Part shown: in pieces, positions 33,503 to 42,240 of the stretch
Numbering within the stretch: the stretch's first letter is position 1
How the letters are laid out: every line of letters begins with the position of its first letter
Source: Novosphingobium kaempferiae
GTDB taxonomy: Bacteria; Pseudomonadota; Alphaproteobacteria; Sphingomonadales; Sphingomonadaceae
DNA length: 64,000 bases
Direction of reading: 5' to 3'
Assembly: GCF_021227995.1 (NCBI RefSeq)
Contig: NZ_CP089301.1
Coordinates: 930,001 to 994,000 of the forward strand
The notes under the pieces: model-generated
Seen by the model: the letters and a program-made list of their open reading frames with translations, nothing else
The model's database searches: none
What the model was told of the DNA's origin: nothing
Position numbers and translations under genes: made by a program

Positions 33503-35971
33503 TCAGAAGCTCTTGCGGATCTGCAGGCCGATCTCGCGGCCGTCGTTGGGCGACAGGAACGCGCCCTGCCCCGCGGTCGCGAAGTTCGACGGGATGTTCG
33601 ACAGGTCGGTGTAGCGGCGGCCGGTCAGCCAGGCGCGCTTGTCGAACAGGTTGTTGGCGTAGAGGCGCACCGAAAGCTCATCGGTGAAGACCTCGATCCC
33701 GGCGTTGACCGTGGTGAAGGCGGCTAGCGTCGTCAGATTGGTTTCGTCGGTATACTGCTTGCCCTGATAGAGCACGTCGGCGCGCAGGCGGTAGCTCCAG
33801 TCGCCGGTCAGCTCGTCCTGCCAGCTGGCGCTGCCCGATGCCGACCATGCGGGCGTGCGGGGCAGCTTGTTGCCATCGGCAAGGTACGTGCTCGCGGTGG
33901 GGACGCCGGTGAAGTAGCCGTTGTAGGCGCGGTTGGCGTAGTCGGTGTACTTGGCGTCGTTGAAGCCCGCCGTCGCCTTGAGCGAGAGCTGCTCAACCGG
34001 GGTGATGCCCGCCTCGAACTCGAAGCCCTTGATCTCGGCCGTGCCCGGCACCGTCACGCTGTAGACCGGGTTGGCCAGCTGCGGGACGATGATCGCGTTC
34101 GAGGTTTTGATGTTGTCCCAGTCCATCTTGTAGAGGGCCAGGGTGAAATAGGCCTTCATCACGTCGAAGCTCTTCTTGAGGCCGATTTCGTAGTTGGTCA
34201 GCTTCTCCGGCTCCAGCCGCAGCTGGAAGTCGGGGAAGGCGGCCAGGATCGCCGCCTGGTTGGCGGGCGTCTGCGCGAGGAACGACGAGTTGATGAGCCC
34301 CGGCTGGTAGGCGTAGGAATAGCTCGCGTAGATCGTCGTGTCCGGCATCGGGTGGAAGCTGGCGATCAGGCGCGGCGTGAAGCGCTTGGTCTTGACCGTG
34401 CTGGCGACGAGGTTGCCGGTGGCGTTCGATCCGCCGAAGGTCGTGTAGTCGTCCGACTGGTAGCGGCCTTCGGCGGTCAGGGTGAACCACTCCACCGGCT
34501 TGATGTCGACACCGAAGAACAGGCCGAGCGTGCGGATCTTGTCGTTCTGGTTGGTGGTGGAGCTTGCCGCCGTGCGGGTGATCGTCGTGCCCGACTGCGC
34601 CTGGTTGTTGACCGTGACGCCGGTGTCGGTGCTGGCGGTGATGTTCTGCAGGAAGTAGTTCGCGCCCGCCGTCGCCGAGAGCCAGCTGTCGTTGGTGTAG
34701 CGCAGGCGACCTTCGAAGCCGGCGTCCTCGAAGTCCATCGGGATCGCCTGATAGCCCTGAGGGTTCGGCGTGCCGTCGGTGTCCTGGATCGCGTTGATGC
34801 GCTTCTTGTTGTAGGCCGCGTTGCCGCTGAAGGTGAGGCCGTTGCCGAAGTCGTATTCGAGGTTGCCGGACAGGCGGTAGGTGATCGCGCGGAGACCGAA
34901 GTGGTCGAGGCTGGGCGCATCCGCCAGCAGCGGGTCGTTCAGCGTGTTGCGCACCAGCACGTCGTAGAGGTTCACCGCAGGCAGGTTGCCGGTCGCGGGG
35001 ATCGTGAAGAACGAGGTGTTCTTGTCCATGATATCGCGCGAGTACGGGATGTTGCCGCACTGGAACCGGCGGTTGAGCGTCGTATTGAGGTCGCCGCCGG
35101 TGGTCTTGATCGTCACCGGCGTGCCGACCGCGCAGTTGCCGCGCGCGTTGTAGGCGTAGTAGCCGCCCGCCGACGGGCCGTCCTCGTCCTCGATGTAGGA
35201 GCCGCGCAGCTTGATCTTGAGCCCGGCGGCGGGCTTGAACACCAGCGTCAGGTTGGCCGACTTGGTGAGCTGCTCGCCCAGCTTGCCGCCGTCGCTGGTG
35301 CTGAACTGTGCGCCGCGCTTGCTGCTGGTGCCGCTGAGGCGGGCGGTCAGCATGTCGCCCGCGATCGGGCCTTCAATGCTCGCGGAGATGCGGTACGAAC
35401 CGTAACGCGGGCTGTAATCGAGCAGCGTATCGGCGTGCAGATAGTCATAGGGATCGCGTGTAATGAAATTCACCGCACCTGCGAAAGTAGAACCACCGAA
35501 ATATGCCGCCTGCGGCCCCTTGATGACTTCGACCTGCTGCACGTCGGTGAAATCGAGCGACTGCGCGCCGCTCAGCACGTAGTTGCCGTCCACGAAGACC
35601 GAGCCAGACTGGTTGGTCGGCGTCGGGTTGGAGGTGGACAGGCCACGGAAGCGCACTTCCGAGATGGTGCGGGCGCCCTGCCCCTGTGCGGCATTGACGA
35701 AGAACAGACCGGGCGTGAACTTCGAGAGATCCTGCAGGTCGCGCACGTTGGTCTGGCGCAGATCCTCGGCCGAGAACGCCTGGATCGACAGCGGCACCTC
35801 GACCAGCGATTCCGCCTGCTTGCGCGCGGTGACGGTGATGGTGCCCTCGTTCACCGGCTCTTCGGCAGCAGGAGCGGGAGCGCTCTGGGCGGAAGCGGCG
35901 GCGGGCATGAGGCCCGCGGCGGTCGCCAGAAGTAGAACACGGTAGTCGGCACGCAGGTTACTGAAGTTCAT
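33503..35971 (-). CDS. TonB-dependent receptor (saccharide locus)
   Basis: 822 residues from ATG 35971 (GGGGGTATCC upstream), with a signal peptide ending AAASAQ. The plug has TITVTARKQAESLVEVPLSIQ and VEVIKGPQAAYFGGSTFAGA; the barrel ends REIGLQIRKSF with terminal phenylalanine. It differs from the two receptors at 8417 and 14586. With GH3, bicupin and GPH transporter it forms a small polysaccharide- or glycoside-utilisation unit. Substrate unknown. Confidence 0.95.
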   Translation of the reverse strand: MNFSNLRADYRVLLLATAAGLMPAAASAQSAPAPAAEEPVNEGTITVTARKQAESLVEVPLSIQAFSAEDLRQTNVRDLQDLSKFTPGLFFVNAAQGQGARTISEVRFRGLSTSNPTPTNQSGSVFVDGNYVLSGAQSLDFTDVQQVEVIKGPQAAYFGGSTFAGAVNFITRDPYDYLHADTLLDYSPRYGSYRISASIEGPIAGDMLTARLSGTSSKRGAQFSTSDGGKLGEQLTKSANLTLVFKPAAGLKIKLRGSYIEDEDGPSAGGYYAYNARGNCAVGTPVTIKTTGGDLNTTLNRRFQCGNIPYSRDIMDKNTSFFTIPATGNLPAVNLYDVLVRNTLNDPLLADAPSLDHFGLRAITYRLSGNLEYDFGNGLTFSGNAAYNKKRINAIQDTDGTPNPQGYQAIPMDFEDAGFEGRLRYTNDSWLSATAGANYFLQNITASTDTGVTVNNQAQSGTTITRTAASSTTNQNDKIRTLGLFFGVDIKPVEWFTLTAEGRYQSDDYTTFGGSNATGNLVASTVKTKRFTPRLIASFHPMPDTTIYASYSYAYQPGLINSSFLAQTPANQAAILAAFPDFQLRLEPEKLTNYEIGLKKSFDVMKAYFTLALYKMDWDNIKTSNAIIVPQLANPVYSVTVPGTAEIKGFEFEAGITPVEQLSLKATAGFNDAKYTDYANRAYNGYFTGVPTASTYLADGNKLPRTPAWSASGSASWQDELTGDWSYRLRADVLYQGKQYTDETNLTTLAAFTTVNAGIEVFTDELSVRLYANNLFDKRAWLTGRRYTDLSNIPSNFATAGQGAFLSPNDGREIGLQIRKSF

Positions 35972-36106
35972 GGATACCCCCATCGGTATGAATTTCGCCC
36001 TTGCCATCCGCCCTGTTCTGGAACCGTTTGCCGGTTCTGGGCGTTTGTCTTCCCCTCCCTAGAATCTATACTTTAAACCGTCACACGGCGGACGGCCCCG
36101 CGCTCA

Positions 36107-37573
36107 TCATGCGGACGCGCCCTGCGCCGCCAGCGCGTAGCGCGCCTCGAGCTGTTCGTTGATGAGGCGCTGCTTCTCCGCCGAGATCTCCAGCCGGCTG
36201 ACCACGTAGGTCACGCCCGAGACGGCGAAGGCGATCACGATGCACGAGAAGATCGCCAGCTTGTCCGACGTCGCCACCGAGACCTGCGCCACCGGCAGCC
36301 CCACGGGGAAGGCGATGAGGTCGAGGAATATGCCCGCCGCGATGTTCACCACCGCGCTCGCGGCGAACATGGTGAAGAAGGTGAAGCTGGACAGCAGCGC
36401 CTGGCGCGGCTCGCCGCTGTTGAGTTCCAGCTCGTCGGCGACGTCGCCCGCGACGGTGGCGGAGGTGGTCAGGAAGGCGCCGTAGAAGAAGCCCGCCATG
36501 AACTTGAAGCCGATCAGCAGCGGCGCCTGCAGCGGCGTGCCGGGCTGCGGGAACAGCGGCGTCAGCGGCCCGGCGATCGGCACCAGCACGACGAGGCCGT
36601 AGAGCACGATGCACGTCAGCATCAGCCGCTTCTTCTCGAAGTAGGGCACGTAGTAGCGGGCGACCAGAGCGGCGAGCAGGCCGCCCGGCGGCAGCGCGGC
36701 GCTGACGTTGCGGATGTCCTCGGGCGTCAGGCGCCAGTAATAGGTGCAAAGGTGCAGGGTATAGACGTTCAGCACGCCGAGGCTGATGAACATGAACACG
36801 CCCAGCAGCACCTGCCAGCGCACGTTGCGGGTGGAGCGGAAGGCATGGGCGATCTGCCCGAACGTCACCGCGAGCGAGGGCACCCTGCGCACCGCGCCGG
36901 TGCGGATCACCCGCCGCTCGATCTCCTTGGAGCGCGCGTTGGTGCCCCAGATGCACCACGCCATCAGCACCAGCGAGACCAGCGAGATGGCGAGCGCGAA
37001 CTTCGGATAGGCGGCGCGGTTGAGCTGGCCGTTGGGAAACTCCGGGCTCGCCGCGAAGAAGAAGGTGAACGCCACGATGGGCATCACCATCCGGCCGAGC
37101 GAAGTGCCGACCGAGCGGAACGAGGTCAGGATCGGCCGCTCGAACTTGTTGCGGCTGAGTTCTACGCCCAGCGCGTAGTACGGGATCGTGAACAAGGAGA
37201 TCGCCACCCGCGCGATCACCGAGAAGCCCACCAGCCACGCGAAGGTCGCGACCGGGCCGAAGCTCGGCGGCGCCCAGAACAGCAGGGTGAAGCTGATCGC
37301 GAAGGGCACCGAGGCGATCGCCATCAGCATCTGCCGCCGCCCCAGCTTCGTCACCGGCATCGCGTCCGAGTAGCTGCCGATCGAGGGATCGACGAGCGCG
37401 TTCACGGTCAGCGCGATGGCGATGGCCACGCCCGCCAGCGATCCGGGCAGGTGCAGCACCTGCGTGAAGTAGAACAGGATGAACATGTCCCAGACCGAGT
37501 TCTTCAAGGTCTCGGGAATGCCGCCTGCGCCGAAGGCGAAGCGGGTCTTGTGGTTCAGTCGGTCGTCGAGCAT
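36107..37573 (-). CDS. MFS transporter, GPH type
   Basis: 488 residues from ATG 37573 (LDDRLNHKTRFAFGAGGIPETLKN); an ATG 11 codons earlier is possible. About 12 membrane segments, with the GPH-like loop GSYSDAMPVTKLGRRQMLMA. Probably a second saccharide importer of the locus; 135 bases separate it from the TonB receptor, where the receptor promoter should lie. Confidence 0.88.
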   Translation of the reverse strand: MLDDRLNHKTRFAFGAGGIPETLKNSVWDMFILFYFTQVLHLPGSLAGVAIAIALTVNALVDPSIGSYSDAMPVTKLGRRQMLMAIASVPFAISFTLLFWAPPSFGPVATFAWLVGFSVIARVAISLFTIPYYALGVELSRNKFERPILTSFRSVGTSLGRMVMPIVAFTFFFAASPEFPNGQLNRAAYPKFALAISLVSLVLMAWCIWGTNARSKEIERRVIRTGAVRRVPSLAVTFGQIAHAFRSTRNVRWQVLLGVFMFISLGVLNVYTLHLCTYYWRLTPEDIRNVSAALPPGGLLAALVARYYVPYFEKKRLMLTCIVLYGLVVLVPIAGPLTPLFPQPGTPLQAPLLIGFKFMAGFFYGAFLTTSATVAGDVADELELNSGEPRQALLSSFTFFTMFAASAVVNIAAGIFLDLIAFPVGLPVAQVSVATSDKLAIFSCIVIAFAVSGVTYVVSRLEISAEKQRLINEQLEARYALAAQGASA

Positions 37574-37794
37574 GGATTTCGGACCCCGTTCGCTGCAACG
37601 CAGCACTATTACCGGGATTAGAGTGGCTCAGCGCCTGCGTTTCAACGCAACTGCCGCACGATGACCACTATGAGGACAAGACCCTCTGTTCATCAGATGG
37701 ACGCGCTGCGCGACCATGCGCGCACCCTCTCGGCCAAGAGCGCATGCATCGGCCAAGGTCGCCCGACCTTTCGGGCATGAGAAAGGGAAAGCGA

Positions 37795-38157
37795 ATGTTC
37801 ATGGTGCGTCGACGCCACGTCGAAAACGTCTCGAAGCTGGTCGCGGGACTGGAGCAGGCCCACAACGACCACATCGCCGCGTACAGCCGCACCATCGTCT
37901 CCAGCAACCTCATCGACGAAGACGGCAAGATGGCGGGCGTCCTTGCCATTTCGGGGCATGAGACGTGGGATTCGATCAACCACTACGTCTACGAGGATCC
38001 CTTCACCAAGGCGGGCGCCTATGCCGAGATCGAGATCAAGGAGCTGAACCTCTACCTCCTCGACGCCGCCTATGCCCGCGCGCCCGCGTGGCTGCTGGAG
38101 CGCAACCCCGATCTCGTCCCGCGCTTCACGCCGGTCGAGCGCGTCGGCGGGCGCTGA
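37795..38157 (+). CDS. YciI-like / ferredoxin-like fold small protein
   Basis: 120 residues from ATG 37795 (AAAGGGAAAG). It reads FMVRRRHVENVSKLVAGLEQAHNDHIAAYSR at the start, then GVLAISGHETWDSINHYVYEDPFTKAGAYAEIEI, the YciI pattern with the conserved D-P-F region. Enzymatic members include chloromuconolactone-type dehalogenases; most have unknown roles. It begins a plus-strand block with an MFS exporter 44 bases on. Confidence 0.75.
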   Translation: MFMVRRRHVENVSKLVAGLEQAHNDHIAAYSRTIVSSNLIDEDGKMAGVLAISGHETWDSINHYVYEDPFTKAGAYAEIEIKELNLYLLDAAYARAPAWLLERNPDLVPRFTPVERVGGR

Positions 38158-38201
38158 GCCAGCATCGGTTTTCGGGGTCGGTTTCGGGGGCGATTACCTA
38201 C

Positions 38202-39407
38202 ATGTCGAATCTGCTGGGGCCGCTCAGGCAGCGCACGTTCGCGCTGCTCTGGGGCGCGACGCTGCTTTCCAACCTGGGTTTCTGGATCCAGGATCTCACG
38301 ATGGGCTGGCTGATCGCCGGCCTCACCAGTTCGCCTTCGCTGGTCGCGCTGGTCCCGGCGGCGGGGATGCTGCCGACATTCCTGTTCTCGCTGCCTGCGG
38401 GCGCGTTCGGCGACGCAGTCGACCGGCGGCGCTTCCTCGTCGCGGTGCAGTGCGCCTTCGTCGCGGTGCTGGCGATCTTCGCGGTGCTCGTCGGGATGGG
38501 CCGGATCGAGGTCTGGGGCGTGATCGGCTTCGCCTTCGTCCACGGCACCCTCGCCGCGATCTCCGCGCCGACGCGGCAGGCGATCCTGCCCTCCATCGTC
38601 GCCGAGGACGAAGTGCGCGGCGCGGTCATGCTGAGCGCGGTCGGCTACAACGGCAGCCGCGCCATCGGGCCGATGCTGGGCGGCTTCATCCTCGCGTGGT
38701 TCGGGCCGGTGGCGGCCATCGCCAGCTATGCCGTGTCGTGCCTCGCGGTGGGCATCGTGCTCTACCTCTGGCGCAACCAGCGCCAGCCGATGGGCCGGGT
38801 GCAGATCTACCGTCAGTCGATGGAGGGCATCCGCTACGTCTGGACCCACGCCGCGATGCGCCAGCCGCTGACGCTGACGAGCCTCTATTTCCTCGCCATC
38901 TCGCCGCTCTGGGCCTTCGCGCCGCTGATCGCGCGCCAGTTCGCCCACGGCAACACGCGCATCTTCGGGCTGTTCCTGATGGCGCTCGGCATCGGCGCGG
39001 TGATCGGCGGCTTCAACCGGCGGCTGACCTCGACCGCGCGGTTCGGCGTGGTCCTCGCCATCGGCGCGGTGTTCTCCGCCGTGGCGCTGGCGATCATCGG
39101 CGTCTCGCAATCGATGCCGCTGACGCTCGGCGGGTTCTTCATCGCCGGGCTCGGCTGGATCGGCGTCTCCGCCGGGATCAACAGCCACATGCTGCTGGAG
39201 GCGCGGGCCGACTACCGTTCGCGCGTGATCGCGGTGGTGCTGATCGTGTTCTCGGGCGGGCTCGGCATCGGCAGCTTCGCCTGGGGCCAGATCGCGCAGC
39301 GGATCGGGCTGACCGACAGCTTCCTGCTCGGCGCGCTGTGCCTGCTGGCGGTGGGCGCGGTGGCCTTCCTGCTCGACCGGGCGACGGGGCGCTCCTCCCC
39401 CGCCTGA
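38202..39407 (+). CDS. MFS transporter (MFS_3 / EntS-like)
   Basis: 401 residues from ATG 38202, with 12 predicted segments. It opens LGPLRQRTFALLWGATLLSNLGFWIQDLTMGWLI, the typical start of the EntS-like MFS_3 group, mostly exporters. It lies between the YciI-like gene and the IorAB-like genes. It may export a product or protect against a toxic intermediate. Confidence 0.85.
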   Translation: MSNLLGPLRQRTFALLWGATLLSNLGFWIQDLTMGWLIAGLTSSPSLVALVPAAGMLPTFLFSLPAGAFGDAVDRRRFLVAVQCAFVAVLAIFAVLVGMGRIEVWGVIGFAFVHGTLAAISAPTRQAILPSIVAEDEVRGAVMLSAVGYNGSRAIGPMLGGFILAWFGPVAAIASYAVSCLAVGIVLYLWRNQRQPMGRVQIYRQSMEGIRYVWTHAAMRQPLTLTSLYFLAISPLWAFAPLIARQFAHGNTRIFGLFLMALGIGAVIGGFNRRLTSTARFGVVLAIGAVFSAVALAIIGVSQSMPLTLGGFFIAGLGWIGVSAGINSHMLLEARADYRSRVIAVVLIVFSGGLGIGSFAWGQIAQRIGLTDSFLLGALCLLAVGAVAFLLDRATGRSSPA

Positions 39408-39495
39408 GCGCCGCCCGCATGACGCCCCGCCCGCATGACGAACGCTCAGCCGCACCGCTTTTGAGAGCCGCGCGGCCGCGTCCTAGCCTTCCGGC

Positions 39496-39969
39496 ATGAG
39501 CATCTCCCTCTCGATCAACGGCGAGCCGCACCGCCTCGACGTGCCCGACGACATGCCGCTCCTCTGGGCGATCCGCGAGGCCGCCGGGCTGACCGGCACC
39601 AAGTACGGCTGCGGCGTCGGCGTCTGCGGGGCCTGCACGGTCCACATCGACGGCGCGGCGGAGCGATCCTGCGTCCTGCCCGTCAGCGAGGTCGGCGCCC
39701 GTGCCGTCACCACGATAGAGGGGCTGGGCGAGGGGTTGGACGCAAAGGCACTCCACCCCGTCCAGCAGGCATGGATCGCCGCCGATATCCCGCAGTGCGG
39801 CTACTGCCAGCCGGGCTTCGTGATGCAGGTCGCGGACCTCCTCGCCAACAGCCCGACGCTCAGCGACGACGACCTCGTCGGCGCGATCAGCAACGTCTGC
39901 CGCTGCGGCACCTATCCCCGCATGCGCGACGCCATCGCCAAGGCGCGCGCGGCGATGAAGGCGAAGTGA
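39496..39969 (+). CDS. (2Fe-2S) subunit of an IorAB-type molybdenum hydroxylase
   Basis: 157 residues with the plant-type cluster CGVGVCGACTVH plus a fourth Cys in RSCVLPV, and the second cluster CGYCQPGF / CRCGTYPRM. This is the isoquinoline 1-oxidoreductase alpha (IorA) layout. It moves electrons from the molybdenum centre of the next protein. The stop and the next start overlap in TGATG, so subunits are coupled. Confidence 0.92.
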   Translation: MSISLSINGEPHRLDVPDDMPLLWAIREAAGLTGTKYGCGVGVCGACTVHIDGAAERSCVLPVSEVGARAVTTIEGLGEGLDAKALHPVQQAWIAADIPQCGYCQPGFVMQVADLLANSPTLSDDDLVGAISNVCRCGTYPRMRDAIAKARAAMKAK

Positions 39970-42098
39970 TGGACGCCCTGCGCCTCTCGCGCCGCACCGC
40001 GCTCGGCGGCATTCTCGCGGGCGCCTTCACGCTGGCGATCCCGCGTGCTCTGGCCGAGGCGATGACGCCTGCGCAGGGTGCCGAGGCCATCGACCTCCAG
40101 CCCCTCATCGCGATCCTGCCGGATGGCCGCGTGCGCATCGTATCGCTCATGGCGGAGATGGGTCAGGGCGTCTCGACCGCGCTGCCGCTGGTGCTGGCGG
40201 ACGAACTCGACGCCGACTGGGACCGGGTGGAGATCGTCCCCCTCGATTCCGCGAAACGCGTGCCGCTCGACAAGCCGGTCATGCTGGTGACGTCGGACAG
40301 CAGTTCCACGCGCGGCTACTTCACCCGCCTGCGCGAAGTGGCGGCGCGCGGGCGGATGCAGCTGACGAGCGCCGCTGCCGCGCGCTGGGGCGTCCCCGCC
40401 GCCGACTGCCGCACCGCGAAAGGCCGCGTCCTCCACCCGGATGGCGCGACGAGCCTCTCCTACGGCGAACTCGCTACCGATGCCGCGAAGCTGCCTGCGC
40501 CGGGTGCGGTCACGTTGAAGGAGGCCGGGCAGTTCACCCTGATCGGCCGCTCCCAGCCCCGGCGCGACGTGCCCGACAAGGTGCGCGGCGCAGCGACTTA
40601 CGCCTCCGACGTGAAGCTGCCGGGGATGCTCTACACGTCAGTGGCGCAGGGGCCTTACGGCGCCCTCGCGCTGACCGCGCATGACCGCGACGCGGCGCTC
40701 GCCGATCCGCGCGTGAAGGACATGTTCGTGATCGACGGCACCACCCTCGTCGCCGTGGCGCTCGACACCTGGAGCGCGATGAAGGCGCTGGAGGCCGCCG
40801 CGCCGGCGTGGGACGCAGGCCCCTCCCCCGCGTCGAGCGATGCCTACAAGACCGCACTGGTCGAAGCGCTCGGCCAGCCGGGCCGGGCCTTTGCCGTCGC
40901 CGGGGAACCGCCCGCCGCCGATGGCCTCAAGATGGTAGAGGCCGACTACCAGGTCGCCTTCCTCGCCCATGCGACGATGGAGCCGATGAGCTGCGCCGCG
41001 TGGTTCCATGACGGCAGGCTGGAGATGTGGGCGCCGACGCAGGCGGTCTTCCGCGCGCAGGCCGCCGCCGCGAAGGCATCGGGCCTCTCGCCCGACGCGG
41101 TGCTGATCCACCAGACCCTGCTCGGCGGCGGCTTCGGGCGGCGTTCGGAAAGCGATTTCGTCGCGCAGGCGGCGCAGATCGCGATGCGGGTCAAGGCCCC
41201 CGTCCGGCTGCAATGGTCGCGCGGGGAGGACATGAAGCGCGATCCCTACCGCTCGGCCTATGCCATGCGCTGCAAGGGCGCGGTCGACGCCTCGGGCCGG
41301 ATCGCCGACTACGGCGTGACGATCTCCGGCCCCTCGATCCTGCGCAGCCGGGTGCCGCTGTTCGACAGCCCCAACGCGCCCATCGACCCGACCGTGCAGA
41401 ACGGCCTCGTCCCGAAGTTCTACAAGCTGCCCGCCACCCGCGCGGCATGGGTGGAAGTGCGCCCGCCAGTGCCGATCGGCTACTGGCGCTCGGTCGCGCA
41501 GTCGCAGAACACCTTCGCGGCGGAGAGCTTCGTCGACGAGCTTGCCCACGCGGCGGGCGCCGATCCCTTCGACTTCCGGCAGGCGCACCTGACCGACCCG
41601 CGCATGGCCGCCGTCATGGCGAAGCTGCGCACCCTGTCCGAATGGGACAAGCCCGCGCCCAAGGGTCGCGCGCGCGGCGTCGCGGTGGTGAACTGCTACG
41701 AAAGCTGGTTCGGGCAGGTGATCGAGCTGTCCGTGACCGACGGCGAGATCCGCATCCACCGCGCGACCAGCGTGATCGACTGCGGCCTTGCCGTGCAGTC
41801 CGACAACGTGATCGCGCAAGTCGAAGGCGGCACCGTGTTCGGCCTCTCCGCCGCACTTCACGGAGAGATCACCATCGATCAGGGCGTCACGCAGCAGTCC
41901 ACCTTCGCCGACTACCGCGTGCTCCTGCTCGCCGAGACGCCGGAGATGCGCACCTACGTCATGCCCTCCACCGCCCCGCCCGGCGGCGTGGGCGAGACCG
42001 GCACCCCCTGCGCCATGCCCGCCACCGCCAACGCGCTCTTCGCCCTGACCGGCAAGCGCCTGCGCACGCTGCCGCTGCAGGCGGGGCTTAGCGGCTGA
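39969..42098 (+). CDS. Molybdopterin-binding subunit of an IorAB-type hydroxylase (aldehyde oxidase/xanthine dehydrogenase family)
   Basis: 709 residues from ATG 39969. The N-terminus RLSRRTALGGILAGAFTLAIP is a Tat-type signal, so the enzyme is probably periplasmic, as in other IorB-type proteins. Molybdopterin-binding motifs are seen in QTLLGGGFGRRSESDFVAQA and TAPPGGVGETGTPCAMPATA, the latter containing the catalytic glutamate GVGE. Such enzymes hydroxylate a carbon next to ring nitrogen, or an aldehyde. Followed by a double nitrilase and a cytochrome c, the latter a likely electron acceptor. Confidence 0.9.
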   Translation: MDALRLSRRTALGGILAGAFTLAIPRALAEAMTPAQGAEAIDLQPLIAILPDGRVRIVSLMAEMGQGVSTALPLVLADELDADWDRVEIVPLDSAKRVPLDKPVMLVTSDSSSTRGYFTRLREVAARGRMQLTSAAAARWGVPAADCRTAKGRVLHPDGATSLSYGELATDAAKLPAPGAVTLKEAGQFTLIGRSQPRRDVPDKVRGAATYASDVKLPGMLYTSVAQGPYGALALTAHDRDAALADPRVKDMFVIDGTTLVAVALDTWSAMKALEAAAPAWDAGPSPASSDAYKTALVEALGQPGRAFAVAGEPPAADGLKMVEADYQVAFLAHATMEPMSCAAWFHDGRLEMWAPTQAVFRAQAAAAKASGLSPDAVLIHQTLLGGGFGRRSESDFVAQAAQIAMRVKAPVRLQWSRGEDMKRDPYRSAYAMRCKGAVDASGRIADYGVTISGPSILRSRVPLFDSPNAPIDPTVQNGLVPKFYKLPATRAAWVEVRPPVPIGYWRSVAQSQNTFAAESFVDELAHAAGADPFDFRQAHLTDPRMAAVMAKLRTLSEWDKPAPKGRARGVAVVNCYESWFGQVIELSVTDGEIRIHRATSVIDCGLAVQSDNVIAQVEGGTVFGLSAALHGEITIDQGVTQQSTFADYRVLLLAETPEMRTYVMPSTAPPGGVGETGTPCAMPATANALFALTGKRLRTLPLQAGLSG

Positions 42099-42107
42099 CC
42101 GATGGGC

Positions 42108-42138
42108 CTTCGACAAGCTCAGGCTGAGCCTGTCGAAG
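42108..42138. repeat. Short palindromic repeat (CTTCGACAAGCTCAG type)
   Basis: CTTCGACAAGCTCAGG is followed by an almost perfect inverse, CTGAGCCTGTCGAAG. The word is a widespread small intergenic palindrome in proteobacteria. It lies between the molybdenum subunit gene and the double nitrilase gene. Confidence 0.85.
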
Positions 42139-42240
42139 CTCCCCGTCCGCACCATGAACGGCGCGTTCGGCAAAAGCTGCAAGCCCGCTTCCACCGCGCC
42201 AGAAGCATGGCATGAAGAGTCCCACTTGGAGTGTGTGCGA

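Noticed and set aside
38070-39499. Two long frames (both strands) overlapping the MFS exporter
   Set aside because: Only the frame 38202-39407 shows hydrophobic helices and the MFS_3 start; the others are highly charged shadows.
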